A DNA stretch of 44,843 nucleotides from Neelides folsomi (Eukaryota > Arthropoda > Collembola > Neelipleona > Neelidae), in assembly GCA_034687125.1 (NCBI GenBank), contig JAQGBZ010000463.1, positions 1-44,843 on the forward strand, read 5' to 3'. Of this stretch, positions 1 through 11,300 are shown in pieces. The stretch's first letter is position 1. Every line of letters starts with the position of its first letter. The notes beneath the pieces are model-generated. The model ran no database searches, was not told the DNA's origin, and saw nothing but the letters and a program-made list of their open reading frames with translations. Made by a program: the position numbers and the translations under genes.

Positions 1-822
1 ATGACGTCATTACCGGCTCTACAATCCGTTTTACAATCAGATTTCCTACAATCCTGAAAAAGGAACCTCTCTAATATGAAAACCATAAATGTTAAATCAA
101 ATCTTTGACACAAGAAAAAAGAACAAAAGTTTAAATCCTTTTAAATAAAGTAGAACCATTTATAATATAAGAGATTTGATATTTTAGGGCCAATGGCCCT
201 CTTAAGATTCTTAAGAGATACTTGGCAAATGTTCGCAAATGTTATGAGGAAAAAATTGACTAAAGACCACAGTCAACACTTAAAACTTAAAAAGAGATGC
301 AAAGATAATTCAATACTTGTAACATACAACGCGTCGGGATCACGGACTTTAAAGGAATCTCTTAACATCCAAAGTGTAATCATCATTTTAGTCAATTTAA
401 CTCCTTGTGCTTTTCATTTCTAACTTTTTTTATTTTCGCAAAAAACCTTGCAATTTCTTTTGTCACTCTGACATTATGAATCAAATGCATTGACCATATA
501 CCACAATGAGGATGAGGATTAGTTCAAGCTGTACACGATAGAGATTTTCGGCTTTTCACTAATCAAAAAAATTGCAATTGTTCATTTATGAATTCTTAAA
601 ATATTTTTATAGTTAACTAAATTAACTTAATTTAACATCAGTATTTAATTTTTTAAGTTCATTATTATTATGTATAGTATGATTTATGAAATTGAATAAA
701 TGAAAGAACAAACATTTTTTAAACTGTTTTGTTTAACTTGAACAACACATTTAAAAGTTTTAAATCATAACATGAGTAAATGTTGAGTACATATGAGAAT
801 GAGAGAAGAAGAAATTGATTGT
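1..822. other. Flanking non-coding DNA downstream of the carboxylesterase
   Basis: AT-rich sequence with no exon I can support. The 76-codon open frame at 193-423 has no family resemblance and no splice context. Two things stand out. A perfect TGACGTCA (CRE/ATF-type octamer) lies at 2-9. The segment at about 541-617 is a copy of a repeat found again at about 4738-4815. The 3' UTR of the carboxylesterase should run leftward from 822, but no clear minus-strand AATAAA could be placed. Confidence 0.5.
2..9. promoter_or_regulatory. CRE/ATF-like octamer
   Basis: Perfect palindromic TGACGTCA, the consensus for CREB/ATF bZIP dimers. It sits at the window edge, so the gene it might serve is unknown and could lie to the left. 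A match of this length can occur by chance; the call rests on sequence only. Confidence 0.25.
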
Positions 823-3381
823 TTAGAAATCTTCCTTCGGTGGTGGAATAATTTCATCCCCGAGATGAGTAACGTAAAGTTCCTTATAGAACTTGTACTT
901 CTCCGTAAGAACATCGGGCTCGTCAAGAATTGAAGTCTTCGTTCCAATCTTGAAAAACTTGGGCTTCTTGTCAACGTCGTCAGCGATCAATTGTGGCCAT
1001 TCCTTTGCATCTTCCCAAATCTTGGTTGGTTTGCTAATTACAAAGTAATTATACATAATAAATATTAATTATATATGAGTAAAACTCTTCAAAATTAGTA
1101 GTTAAAAAATTTATCGTATAGTGAAATATATGTGAAATGAATTTTACCCATTTTCAGCAAAAGAAGTTAAAAGGTTGACTAAATTATTAGAGAAGCCGAA
1201 ATCCTCAGAGTCGGTGGTAATTTCGGGGAAATATTTCTTGAATTCAAATAAGTATTGAAGTTGATCACTGTGGCTTGTCTTATCTGTTAAAACAAAGAAA
1301 AACTAATAATTTTGATTCTAACCATGAGCTTATTTTTAACTAATTAAATTTTTAAACTATAAATTAGATTTAATATGTGGTGGTTAAATTAATTGAACTT
1401 ACTTGCTGAATACATTGAGAAATCCTTATCAACGATTTTTCCATAAACATCCAAGAATGAGACTTTTGGTGGATGTCCAAGACAGTAGACAAAGACAGGG
1501 GAGACCTTTGCAAGCTTAAATGCAGAAAATCTCACTGGAACGAAGATGAATCGATCTTCGTAAATTTTGGTTAAATTCTCTCGGTTGATTTCTCCCCCAT
1601 TGAAATAATAATCACGGAGCTTCTTTGTCAACCCAGCGATGTCCTTCGTCTCAGCTCGGTCGTAACCAAAAGCCCTTGGAGCATAAGTCTCCCAATCCTT
1701 GTTAAACATAGCGACGTCTTCCTCAGTAGTGACAATTTCTGAAAAAAGGGAAAAAATGAATATAATTAAATGAATATAATTAATAGTACGGTAAATATAA
1801 GGTTAATTTAAATTAAATGTTAATTATAATTACTCTTGTAAGGGTAGAAGTTTCCTTCATTTTCGTTAATTCCCATAATAATTGGAACTTTGTTCACGAC
1901 TTTCCCTTCCTTCATCAAAGTGTATGGATCTTGGGTCAAAAAGACATCGTTTTCAGTTTGACCTTCCAAAATATTTTCAATTGAAGGAGTCATTTGACAG
2001 TTGTTACTTCCAGGGAGTTCAAAAACGTTCTAAAATAATTATTGTACCAATTAAGACTTGTTTAATGACAATTAAAAACTAATTAAAATGTTAAAAATGT
2101 TAAATAGAATAAAAATTACCTTTGGGATTTTGGGCTTAATTTTGTCGAACATTTCTTGTGGTGTGAATTTTGCCAAGCAATTGACGAGATTCTCGCTGGT
2201 ATCTATTGGGCAATCCAAATAAGTTCCGAGTTTCTTGGCCGAGGCAATTGGATGTCTTGTGAATGACGCGGGGTTGGCCGCTGTTCCTGACATTGCTACG
2301 GCGCTTCTGAACAACCCCTTGCTCATTGGACTCAAGAGATGATAAGTGACGGATGTTGCTCCGGCCGAATTTCCCATGATTGTCACACGGTCTTTGTCTC
2401 CTCCAAAGTTCTCAACATTTTGTTGGACCCATTTCAAGACCTCAACTTGATCCTTCATTCCTTGATTTCCTTGAGCATACTTATCACCAGTATTCAAGAA
2501 ACCTGAACAAAATACAAAATATTTAAATAACTTAAAAAATATTAACTTAAAATTTTTAACCTTAATTAAGATAATCTTAATTAAGAATTTTATTGAACTT
2601 TTTTAATTTACTGTATTAAATTATATTTTTAAAAATTAATTTACCATATGGCCCAACACGGTAGTTGAAAGTAACAAAGACGACATCGTTATCCATGAAG
2701 TATTTTGGATTGTATTTGTTTCCATTAGCATACTTGAAACCTCCGCCATCAATGTAGACGATGACTGGAAGAAGAACTTTGTGGGTGCCGGTTGGAAGCT
2801 AAAATTAATCAAACAATTAATAATTAAATAAATTGAAATAGATAAATAAATTGAGATAATAATTATTAAATAGATAAATAAATTGAGATAATAATTATTA
2901 AATAGATAAATAAAGTTAACTTACTTTCGGGGTGTAAACGTTGAGATTGAGACAATCATCATCTCCAACGATTTTCTTCTCATATAAACTATATTGAGGA
3001 CAAAATGATCCGAATTCAGTCGCGTCTTTAACATCAGTCCACGGAGCAACTTTGACTGGAGGCTTTAAATAAAAATAAAAGATTAAATATAATTCTATTA
3101 AATATCCGGCTTATATTAAATATTTAAAATTATTCATATTAAAATATTTAATATTTTACCTGGAATTTCTCAGCCTTGGCGTAAGGAATTCCTAAAAATT
3201 TATAATACATTCGTTTCCCCCTTGACTCATCATTAGTTCCTTTCACGACTCCTGATTCCGTATTGACCACAACAGGCGTTCCAGTTTGGACGTCCGTCTT
3301 CGAACTCAGAGTTCCCTTCTCCCCATGGTCGTGGTGGGCGAGGGCGAGGGCCACAAGGGCGAGGATCAAAAAGCTTCTCAT
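823..3381 (-). CDS. Secreted carboxylesterase (type B), complete, 8 exons
   Basis: Alpha/beta-hydrolase of the carboxylesterase/cholinesterase family, which hydrolyses carboxylic esters; the substrate is not predictable. Exons (minus): 3160-3381, 2925-3062, 2645-2798, 2120-2502, 1834-2029, 1403-1738, 1148-1283, 823-1033. All introns are GT-AG and phases match, giving 591 aa. Residues 1-16 (MRSFLILALVALALAH) are a signal peptide and there is no HDEL or GPI tail, so the enzyme is probably secreted. The nucleophile elbow GNSAG puts the catalytic Ser at 217, the GINENEG motif gives Glu357, and SHSDQL gives His481. C95 and C111 (GDDDCLNLNVY) match the family's first disulfide loop. The oxyanion segment reads DGGGF (137-141) where HGGGF is most usual. 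Length is normal for insect-type esterases. Start chosen because the signal peptide follows the ATG and a TATA box lies 80-90 bp upstream. Confidence 0.93.
2836..2914. repeat. Tandem repeat, 32-bp unit, about 2.5 copies
   Basis: Within intron 2 of the carboxylesterase. The unit begins AAATAGATAAATAAATTGAG; copies run 2836-2867 and 2868-2899 with no difference between them, then a partial copy 2900-2914 that ends just before the splice donor of exon 2 (2925). The perfect identity points to recent expansion. Confidence 0.85.
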
Positions 3382-3428
3382 TATTTGAAAAACCTCTTGA
3401 GGAACGTCCAGAAGAGTACAGAAGCTGA

Positions 3429-3470
3429 CAATGAGTGAGAAAGACGCCGGGGCTTGGATCCCTTTTTATA
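3429..3470 (-). promoter_or_regulatory. Core promoter of the carboxylesterase (TATA box plus initiator-like site)
   Basis: On the minus strand TATAAAAAGG occupies 3470-3461. Thirty-four to 38 bases downstream are initiator-like TCACTC and TCATTG (3438-3429), so transcription probably starts near 3430-3440, leaving a 5' UTR of about 50-60 nt before the ATG at 3381. This is a classical TATA promoter, fitting a regulated rather than a housekeeping gene. Confidence 0.6.
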
Positions 3471-3524
3471 GAAGATCTCCAGAGGTGAAAAAACAAATTG
3501 CACGACGATCTCCAGGAGATCTTC
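3471..3524. repeat. Inverted repeat with nested palindrome upstream of the TATA box
   Basis: GAAGATCTCC at 3471-3480 is exactly inverted as GGAGATCTTC at 3515-3524. Inside the right half is a second palindrome, GATCTCC-A-GGAGATC (3507-3521). The left arm touches the TATA box. It could be a transcription factor site pair, but no named factor is evident to me. Confidence 0.6.
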
Positions 3525-5622
3525 ATGGTACGATGCACCGCCTTCGCTCATCTTTCGCCCTTAGAATTGAAGATTGAACCGTCAATCATGTTCATGGCCA
3601 CGGAGAACCAAACTCCTATTGTGTAAGTGAAAGTCACGGGAAGGACAAAGGTAAACAAATTTGAACATTTTGGTCTCAACGTGAAATCATGATGAGGGAG
3701 AACAATTTTATGCATAAGATATTTCTAATGCCAATCTGATCATTCGCTCGTTGCATGATCTTATATAATGTTAATAAAAGAAAGTTCCAGCCCTATCTTT
3801 CCTCAAGGCATCATGAAGCTAAAAAAATGTGTACCTAATATATTTTATATTGGATCCCTGGGGAAGTATCCCTACCTGGAAATTGCAAAAAGTTCAATTT
3901 TCACGGGGATGAACCGAGATGGAAAGAAATAAGAATAGAAGCCTCTTTTAGCGAACACTTTAAATCCCACAACCTAGACTTAAATACTTAATAAGCCTTC
4001 CACCTGTTACAAGTAAATTATATAATAAAGAAAATAAAAATATATTTTTTACAATAAACAAAACCATCTGTTATTGTTTTGTGCATGGTGTAATTCTTTT
4101 AAAATAAAAATAAAGCCAAGTGATTATAATAAATTGTAAATTGTTCAATACTTATTCTATAATATATGGTATATATTATATTAATATTATTTGTATAGGT
4201 AGGTACACAATATATCCAACATTTTCTATATGAATAATAAATATATGAATAATAAACATGTATTGGTTATATAATTCTTACATTATTGAATATAATAAAT
4301 AGTTTAATACAATGTAGCTTATAATCTTTGCCTTTGCATTATGAAATAGAATATACATGTATTATATAACAAAATATCAAATATTGAGGTGGAGATCTTT
4401 GTATGTATTTAATCACATACTTATTTGTAACGTGTATCATGTGTGTATAAAAGTTTTTGTAACAAAAAATTGCAACTTTAAAAGGCAATTCCTATATGTT
4501 AAATCCTAACTATGATTCTAAGCTTGAGGCCTTCAATCTCGGCATGAATTGAAACCATTTTTTGCTCCTTCTCATCTCAAATGAATAACAAACCATTGGC
4601 GAATCTCAAATTATATAACAAACCAATCAATTTTATCCAACTTGCTCATAAATTACAATTTATAACTTATCAGATTCTTTTTTGCTCCTTATCCTTATTA
4701 TTATGGATTGGAGCCTCTGATCTGAATATTATGGAGAGAGAATTTCGGTTTTTCTCAAATCATAAAATACATTGTCAATTATGCATTTATGAATTCTTAA
4801 AATATTTTGAATAGTAAATGAGCATAAATAAGTTTTACATTCAACTCGAAAATTTATTTATTTAAATTAGCAATAGGTACATGTGGTAAGACAATATAAT
4901 TAATATTGATATCTGTATATTAATATAAATAACTACCACAATCAAAATATTTATAATTTTATGTATATCGTAAATATTTCACATCGCAATTATATTCTTT
5001 ATTCAAGCATTATTCTCTATTACACATAATATCTTTAATAAAAGTAATCAAATAAAAAAAATTCGACACAAGAACTTTGGCGACCCTTGACCCTTATGAT
5101 TCAATTCATATTTTGAGTCTCTAGCAATATAAATATATAACTTAACACTCAATTGCTTAACACACTGAAAATATTAGAATTTAAGAATTACAAACAATAA
5201 ATTTAAACATGCATAATTGCATTCCTTTATAATTAAATTCTTTAAGTATTTGTATTCTATATTGCCTGAATTACCGAATGATAAAGTATTCTTAAATAAA
5301 TATTTAATTTCCTAGATCCAAAGATGAAGTATTGAATATAAAGTAAAAACAAATGAACAATTAATAAAAAAATATTTTAAAGCTAGATTAATCATTTAGT
5401 AGATTATAAATACATGTAAAGTTTAAAAGACATTATTATGAGTAATTTTTGCACGAGCCTGGCCTATTTTCCAATATACATACATATATTATGTAATTCT
5501 ATTAAATATTTTGAGAAACTAATTTATGATGGTTACTTTTTGTTTAAAATATGAAAATGTTAAGCTTTGTACTCGAAGATCGTTTTAGGGATAATGTGAA
5601 AGTAAGAACGAATGAGATAAAA
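3525..5622. other. Intergenic region, carboxylesterase promoter side to Sp factor 3' end
   Basis: Strongly AT-rich apart from the first 120 bp. No exon with plausible splice sites was seen. It contains the second copy of the dispersed repeat (about 4738-4815). The two neighbouring genes are both on the minus strand, so this holds the upstream region of the carboxylesterase and the 3' UTR and terminator of the Sp gene. Confidence 0.5.
4738..4815. repeat. Dispersed repeat, copy 2 (copy 1 at about 541-617)
   Basis: Both copies run in the same orientation, opening with a GAGA(T/A)TTTCGG stretch and containing an identical run CATTTATGAATTCTTAAAAT and then ATTTT. Between these the copies differ by scattered substitutions and small gaps. 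One lies 3' of the carboxylesterase and the other 5' of it, about 4.2 kb apart. Confidence 0.55.
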
Positions 5623-8385
5623 TTAACTCGAATCTTTCCGAGCCATTATGAGTTCTGCATGATCACCATCTGTATTAATAGTCAGCATCATCTCATCACC
5701 TTCTTGTTCTCCATCTTCCTCATCTCCATCTAAAATAAATATTTTAGATTATTTTAGATGTAATTAGATTAATTTTCAATTTTACCGAAGAGTCAACTTA
5801 TGATTTAATCGAATTAAGGTCTCTAATTTTAATTGTTAATTACATACCTTCATCACCATCACCATCTCCTTCATTTTCATCATCCATATCTCCATCACCA
5901 TCTCCTTCAATTTCTTCTCCATCGTCGTCATCATCAATTGCGTCGTTCGAATCATTCAACATTTCCTGTAATATTAAAATTATCAGAAGATATTCACTAG
6001 ATCAAAGCTCGTCAAGTTATTCATATCATTTTGTAAATAATTAACCTAAGGTTTAACTTACAGTTTTAATAACAATTTTTCCATCATCGTCAACTGTTTT
6101 GGTAATAATCGCTTCACCATTCCTCGTCTTTGTATGAGTTTTAATGTGCTTGGACAAATGGTCGGATCTCATAAATTTCTTAAGACATTCTGGACATTGG
6201 AATCTTTTTTCACCGGTGTGAGTTCTTCGATGTCTTTGAAGTTCATCCGATCTGGTAAATCTTTTCCCACAGAAGAGCCAAGCACAAACGAAGGGTCTTT
6301 CGCCAGCATGCCATCGGAGATGAGCCCTCAAGTGACTTGTTTTTCCATACACTTTTCCACACCCAGGGATATGACACAAATGTTGTTTCTTCTTTTCTCC
6401 ATTATTCCTAGGACCATAAGAACTACGTATGATTAGGAACCTTCATGATAAAATTACATTTACAAAAGATTCAGGGTTATTTCGAATATTAAATTTACTT
6501 TGCATCGATGTCGGTGCAGTTTGGACAGGTGCATGCAACCCTCCTCAGTCGAGTTTTTGGTTTTGAATCCATTTCCGTTTTGATCGTTGTCACTGTCCCA
6601 CCATTAGGAAGAGCCGTCGTCACGACCATAGGTCCATTAAGAGGAGAATTTATCACTTGCCATTTGGTTGGATCTAATGGATCCTGTTGAAGCTGCTGAG
6701 TACCTAAAAGCGATCGAAAATCTATTTAAAGACGAAGTAATTGGCATTAGGTTCCTGAAAATGAAACTATTTCGATTTAATAATATATATTAAATTAATT
6801 ACAAATCCAGCATTTGAATGTTTATTATCCCAAATGTAAATTTTACCTAAATTGCCAAGATTTCCTAAAGTGGTGACCGAAAGAGGTGAAGAAGCCGCTT
6901 GAATAGCTTGAAGGATTTGTTGGTTATTTGGAGAACCTTGCTGTTGCAAAGTTATATTCTGACCATTTCCAAGAGCGAGAGTTCCTGCAGGAATTAATTG
7001 CACATTTCCAAGACCAGGAATGTTTTGAATTGCCTAAATGAAGAAAATTACAAGTTGTTTCAAATATCGAAATCGAACTGACTTTGTCAATTTAAAATTT
7101 ATAGCAGGATATAGTTTAATGACTAAATTGAATTTATCATTTTACAGCAAATTTTAATATTCTACACTAATTGTAAATTAAAAATTAAACTAGAAAATTA
7201 AACTAACAATTTTAATGTAAATAGGAATATTGTAATTTACCTGTTGAAATATGTTATTTCCTCCAAGAGTACCCATTTGTCCAAAAGATTGTCCCAAGGC
7301 ACTCGCAGGAATTACGGTAAACTGTTGATTTGATCCTTGAATCGTAAGAGTTTGAGCTTGTTGTTGCTGTTGTTGTTGTTGCTGCTGTTGCTGTTGGGCT
7401 GCCACTGCTTGTTGCTGTTGTTGTTGAGCGGAGGCTGCTGTTGTTTGAGTGGTCGATGTCACACCATTTGTTCCTTGTGTCGATGAAGAAACTGCAGTTG
7501 CTTGTTCACCTCCAGTGGTCTAGATTAATTAATTAAAAATATTAAAATAGTAATAATGATAAAGGCGAAGAAAATATATTTTAGAACGACACTTACTTGT
7601 ATTGTAATTGTTCCATTTGAGGACCAATTTCCAGCATTGCTCGTCGGTACTTGAGCTTGCTGAATTTGGGCAAATTGGATTTGACCTGATGGCGTGATCA
7701 CTTGTGCAAACTGCTGCTGCTGTGCCTGTGAAATTATATTGAAATTAAATATTGTTTTTAATATCATGATGAAACGTAAAAATATGGTATACCTTTGGTA
7801 TGCCAATTTTATGTTACATTTCTATTTTATATATTCCAATATATTAAATATATACTTCCGATATATCAAAACGTAATTTATTGGTTTCGTAATAATTTTA
7901 TATTTGTAATATTTGAAACTCACTTGGGCTAATTGGGGCTGTAGGATTTGGATTTGACCTCCTTGAATAATTCCACCACCGTTTGGCATCGCAGTGGCAA
8001 GTGTTTGTATAGGAATATGGACGGTTTGGATAATCGTCTGTCCATTTGATGTTTGTATTGGTATTTGGACAGGAATTGTTTGCTGAATGGGGAATTGAAA
8101 TGTTTGTTGGACACCTCCAGCTGCTCTTACAACATTTTGACCTTGCGCTATTTTAAAAAAATGTACTTAGTTAATAATAATTTTAAACATAATTTTACAT
8201 ATTATATAAAAATATTTATAAATTAATAAATGAAATTATAAAATATTAATCTTACAAGTTGCAACAATGCTTCCATTCTGAACAATGTTTGCTGCTTGAA
8301 GAACATTTTGAGCTCTGAATAATTGACTAGCTGGAGCAATGATGGTTGGTTGCCCACCGATTTGGACTGTTTGCTGACCCGCCAT
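5623..8385 (-). CDS. Spps: Sp1-4 class zinc finger transcription factor (Spps-like), complete coding region, 9 exons
   Basis: Nuclear activator binding GC and GT boxes. Exons (minus): 8256-8385, 7924-8147, 7597-7725, 7241-7519, 6847-7033, 6499-6703, 6062-6422, 5848-5965, 5623-5729; phases agree and give 579 aa. Residues 1-316 are rich in Gln, Ile and Thr, with Q runs of 6 and 13 near 193-215 encoded by mixed CAA/CAG. The buttonhead box [10 protein letters not shown] is at 370-379. Three C2H2 fingers span 401-481 (CHIPGC...HLRWH, CAWLFC...RRTH, CPEC...IKTH), with Sp-type DNA-contact helices [16 protein letters not shown] and RSDHLSKH. Residues 506-579 form an Asp/Glu/Gly-rich tail. The Q-rich activation domains and finger sequence fit Sp1/Sp3/Sp4 and fly Spps rather than Sp5-9. 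A minus-strand acceptor (TTTGTAG) just before the ATG implies a separate non-coding first exon that I could not locate. Confidence 0.93.
7340..7440 (-). repeat. CAA/CAG polyglutamine tract in the Sp gene
   Basis: The coding strand has 6 consecutive Gln codons, a short Ala-Val-Ala-Ala break, then 13 consecutive Gln codons. CAA and CAG are interspersed, which tends to limit slippage. The tract lies in the glutamine-rich activation region, exon 4 of the Sp gene, and may vary in length between individuals. Confidence 0.8.
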
Positions 8386-11300
8386 TCTTCACAATTAATT
8401 TTATATCTACAAATAAAAGATAAACAATTAATTAATATATTTAGGTAATTAATTAATAAAGTTAGAATCCTAAATGAATAATTTATACTGCCGAGATGTG
8501 AGCTCCACTAACTGTGATATTTTATACGTTTTTATTTTATAAAATAATATTTATTATTATTATTACTAAATGGAGTGTAACACAATAATGGAAAAAATCC
8601 GAACTATAGTCAATCGGTTAGTTTCGAAATTCCGGATAGCTAAATTATAAATGAACATATTAATAAAAATTAAATAGCGATGCAGTTCTTGAATAAAATA
8701 TAAATTCATACTTAAAAAGTCAAACCAAGAGACATGTGCATGGACCTATAGACTATAGACAGAACTGAAATTCAAACAACAAATTAGCAACGATGACATT
8801 GGGAGATAAAAAGTGCAAAATTGGCATATTCATTTATTACGCTCAAATGAGAGACTCTCAAGATAAATCCCATTTATCAAAGATAACAAAATTATTGAAT
8901 GAAAATAGTGAATTAAATCGTGAATTAAAAATTACTCTATAAGGTTAATTTCGCAAATGTTCATTACGGCCCCTTGTAATTCTCCTCCTATAAAGGAGGA
9001 GACTTGGAGTCTGGGGTTAAAAAAGAAAAACCCATCTTAACTCTCTTCCTCAAAGCCTTCGACTCAAAGGAGTCGTCCTTCCAGAGGCGTGAATTTGCAA
9101 ATCAGTTTGCGAAAAAATATGCGGGAGGGGCCATGGGAGGTGTCGTACCTTTAAAATAATTATGTCCGTGGTTATCCTCGGCGGGGCCGGGAGGTTTTGG
9201 AACACTCCGTTCTCGAATGCTGTCGAATACTTTTCAATGCCTTCCTTCCGAGGGCGAGTTCGTGGCTTTTGCTGCCCCGCCTGCCTCCTACTCCCCCCCA
9301 ACACACACGCCCAGTTACTCCTCCACCTTACATTCCCATCCCGCCCGTCTTGGTGATAATTCCTCTTGAATTAAATTCCCACTGAAGATATCAATCCAAA
9401 GATGAGGATTTTAACAGAAGGGAGTTTATAATTATGATTAGATAACTAACGGAGGTTAGGTGGAAATAAGGAAGGTTTATTTTGTCGAGAGGAAGAAGTT
9501 GGAGAGATGGGGTTTGGAAAGGGAGGGGATTGTATATAATTCCCCTTCCTCCCGCCGCAGCCCCTTATACTCCTGATTGGCAAGGGGCGGCCAAATGGAC
9601 CTTATACAGAATACGCCCAGCATTTCAACATTTGCTGGCTCGCATAGATAAACTAGCCGGGAAGACCGGCCCGACGGTCAGGATACCATGTGAGTTAACT
9701 GCTAGTCACATTCTCGTATTTGCTCAAGTGAGTTAAATCCTTATTGTTTTATGATGCTTTAATTTTTAATTGTTGTTAAATATTTTTTTATATTCATAAG
9801 TCATATTATAAAATGCCAATCAAAGCAGGATTTTTGAAAATTCCTTATTTAATACTTTTGAATTTGACGTATTTCAGTGAGTGTGATTTGTCACGTCCGT
9901 GTAGGCCTTGTGACCCATTGCAATCTTTCGCTTTTTATGAAGCTTTTCTATACTCTGTGTTGTATATCTTCACTCAATACTCCATCGATTTGTATAAGTT
10001 TAAAAGCAAGATATGTAAATTTGATAGTTTTAAAGAGGTTCGATAATTTTAGTGTTATTTTATAAGAACCCACCAGCATTGTCATTAATTAGTGAACAAC
10101 ATTATGGCATTTAAAATTGGCAAAATTTTCCACTAAAACAATTTAATAAACATTTTGTATTTCACCCGACCAAATTGTGTGGATCTCACTTGAATATCTA
10201 TATTGAAAAGAAAGTTTGAGCTCCAGCCCACCCTCCCTCGAACCCACCTTCTACCCCTGCCAACCCATCCTTCGTGCCTTTGATGATCCCAGCACCAGAC
10301 CCACTCGAGTGAGCTGGAAGGGGAAATCTGAGACTCCCTGGGTATCCTCTTGTCATCAAATCCCGGATTCTCCTAAACCCTCCCGACTCGATTGTATTCC
10401 TATCCTCCCCTCCATCTAATCCCTATTAATTACATACCACGGGCCGGTGGACACGACACTGACTCACCCGCCAAGACCTTGTGGTTATTAAAATCCTCTC
10501 TTTCTCCCTCCACACATTAGTCCACGGATGAGTGAGCGATTTCGATCCCCTTTACACTTTACACTAATGAATCTCTAATTCGCCCCTTCACCGATTCATC
10601 ATCCATTCGAGTGGATCTTCACCTCAATTCCTAACGAGCACCAATAATGATTTAATAAAAGTCAACATCATATCATAATTACTTTTCTTATTCCTTCTAC
10701 ATTATATGTAGTAATTAACCAACACTCAATAACCACAAATACATTAAGTTGGTTTTGAATCAAGAGAAATGTCAATAGATCATCGATCCATCAAGAGCTA
10801 AGAGACATGCAAACATATGGTTGGTAATTATTCTATCTATAACAATAGGACTCTTGGTTGTTGTTCACCAAGTGGTTAAAAAAGTGTGAGAGTGTGAAAT
10901 GAAAAAAAGGGTTTTATGTCTTTATTACACGGCATCGGGGTTCCGGAGTTAGTTGGGAAAGGAAGTGTGAACCTTCGGTTGAGGGAGGGGGAAGAGATCG
11001 AGTAGGATGGAGATTTCCCGAGGGCGAGGCTTTTCCTTTGTTCCGCTCCAACCCTCCTTTCACGAGGCTTCATGAGGCTTCATGACTCAGGGTGGCATAA
11101 ATGATGAGTTTCGGCCCAGCCGCCCTTCCCACGGCGGAGCCAGCGGGAGGAAGTCCAGGGTTGGAAGGACGCCACCCTCCACGCCCATCTCCGGTCTCCC
11201 TCCCTTGAGGAGGAATTTCATTTCATTACCAATTCCCTACTTCACTCCTTCGCTTCGCCTCCCGAACCTTCAGCTTCGGGTTGAGTTTGAAGTGGTTGAG

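Noticed and set aside
6134..6690. Plus-strand frames opposite the Sp zinc finger exons
   Set aside because: Shadows of the minus-strand C2H2 coding sequence.
9050..9736. Several overlapping 60-84-codon frames on both strands
   Set aside because: Same GC-rich island effect; no conserved sequence and no neighbouring exons in phase.
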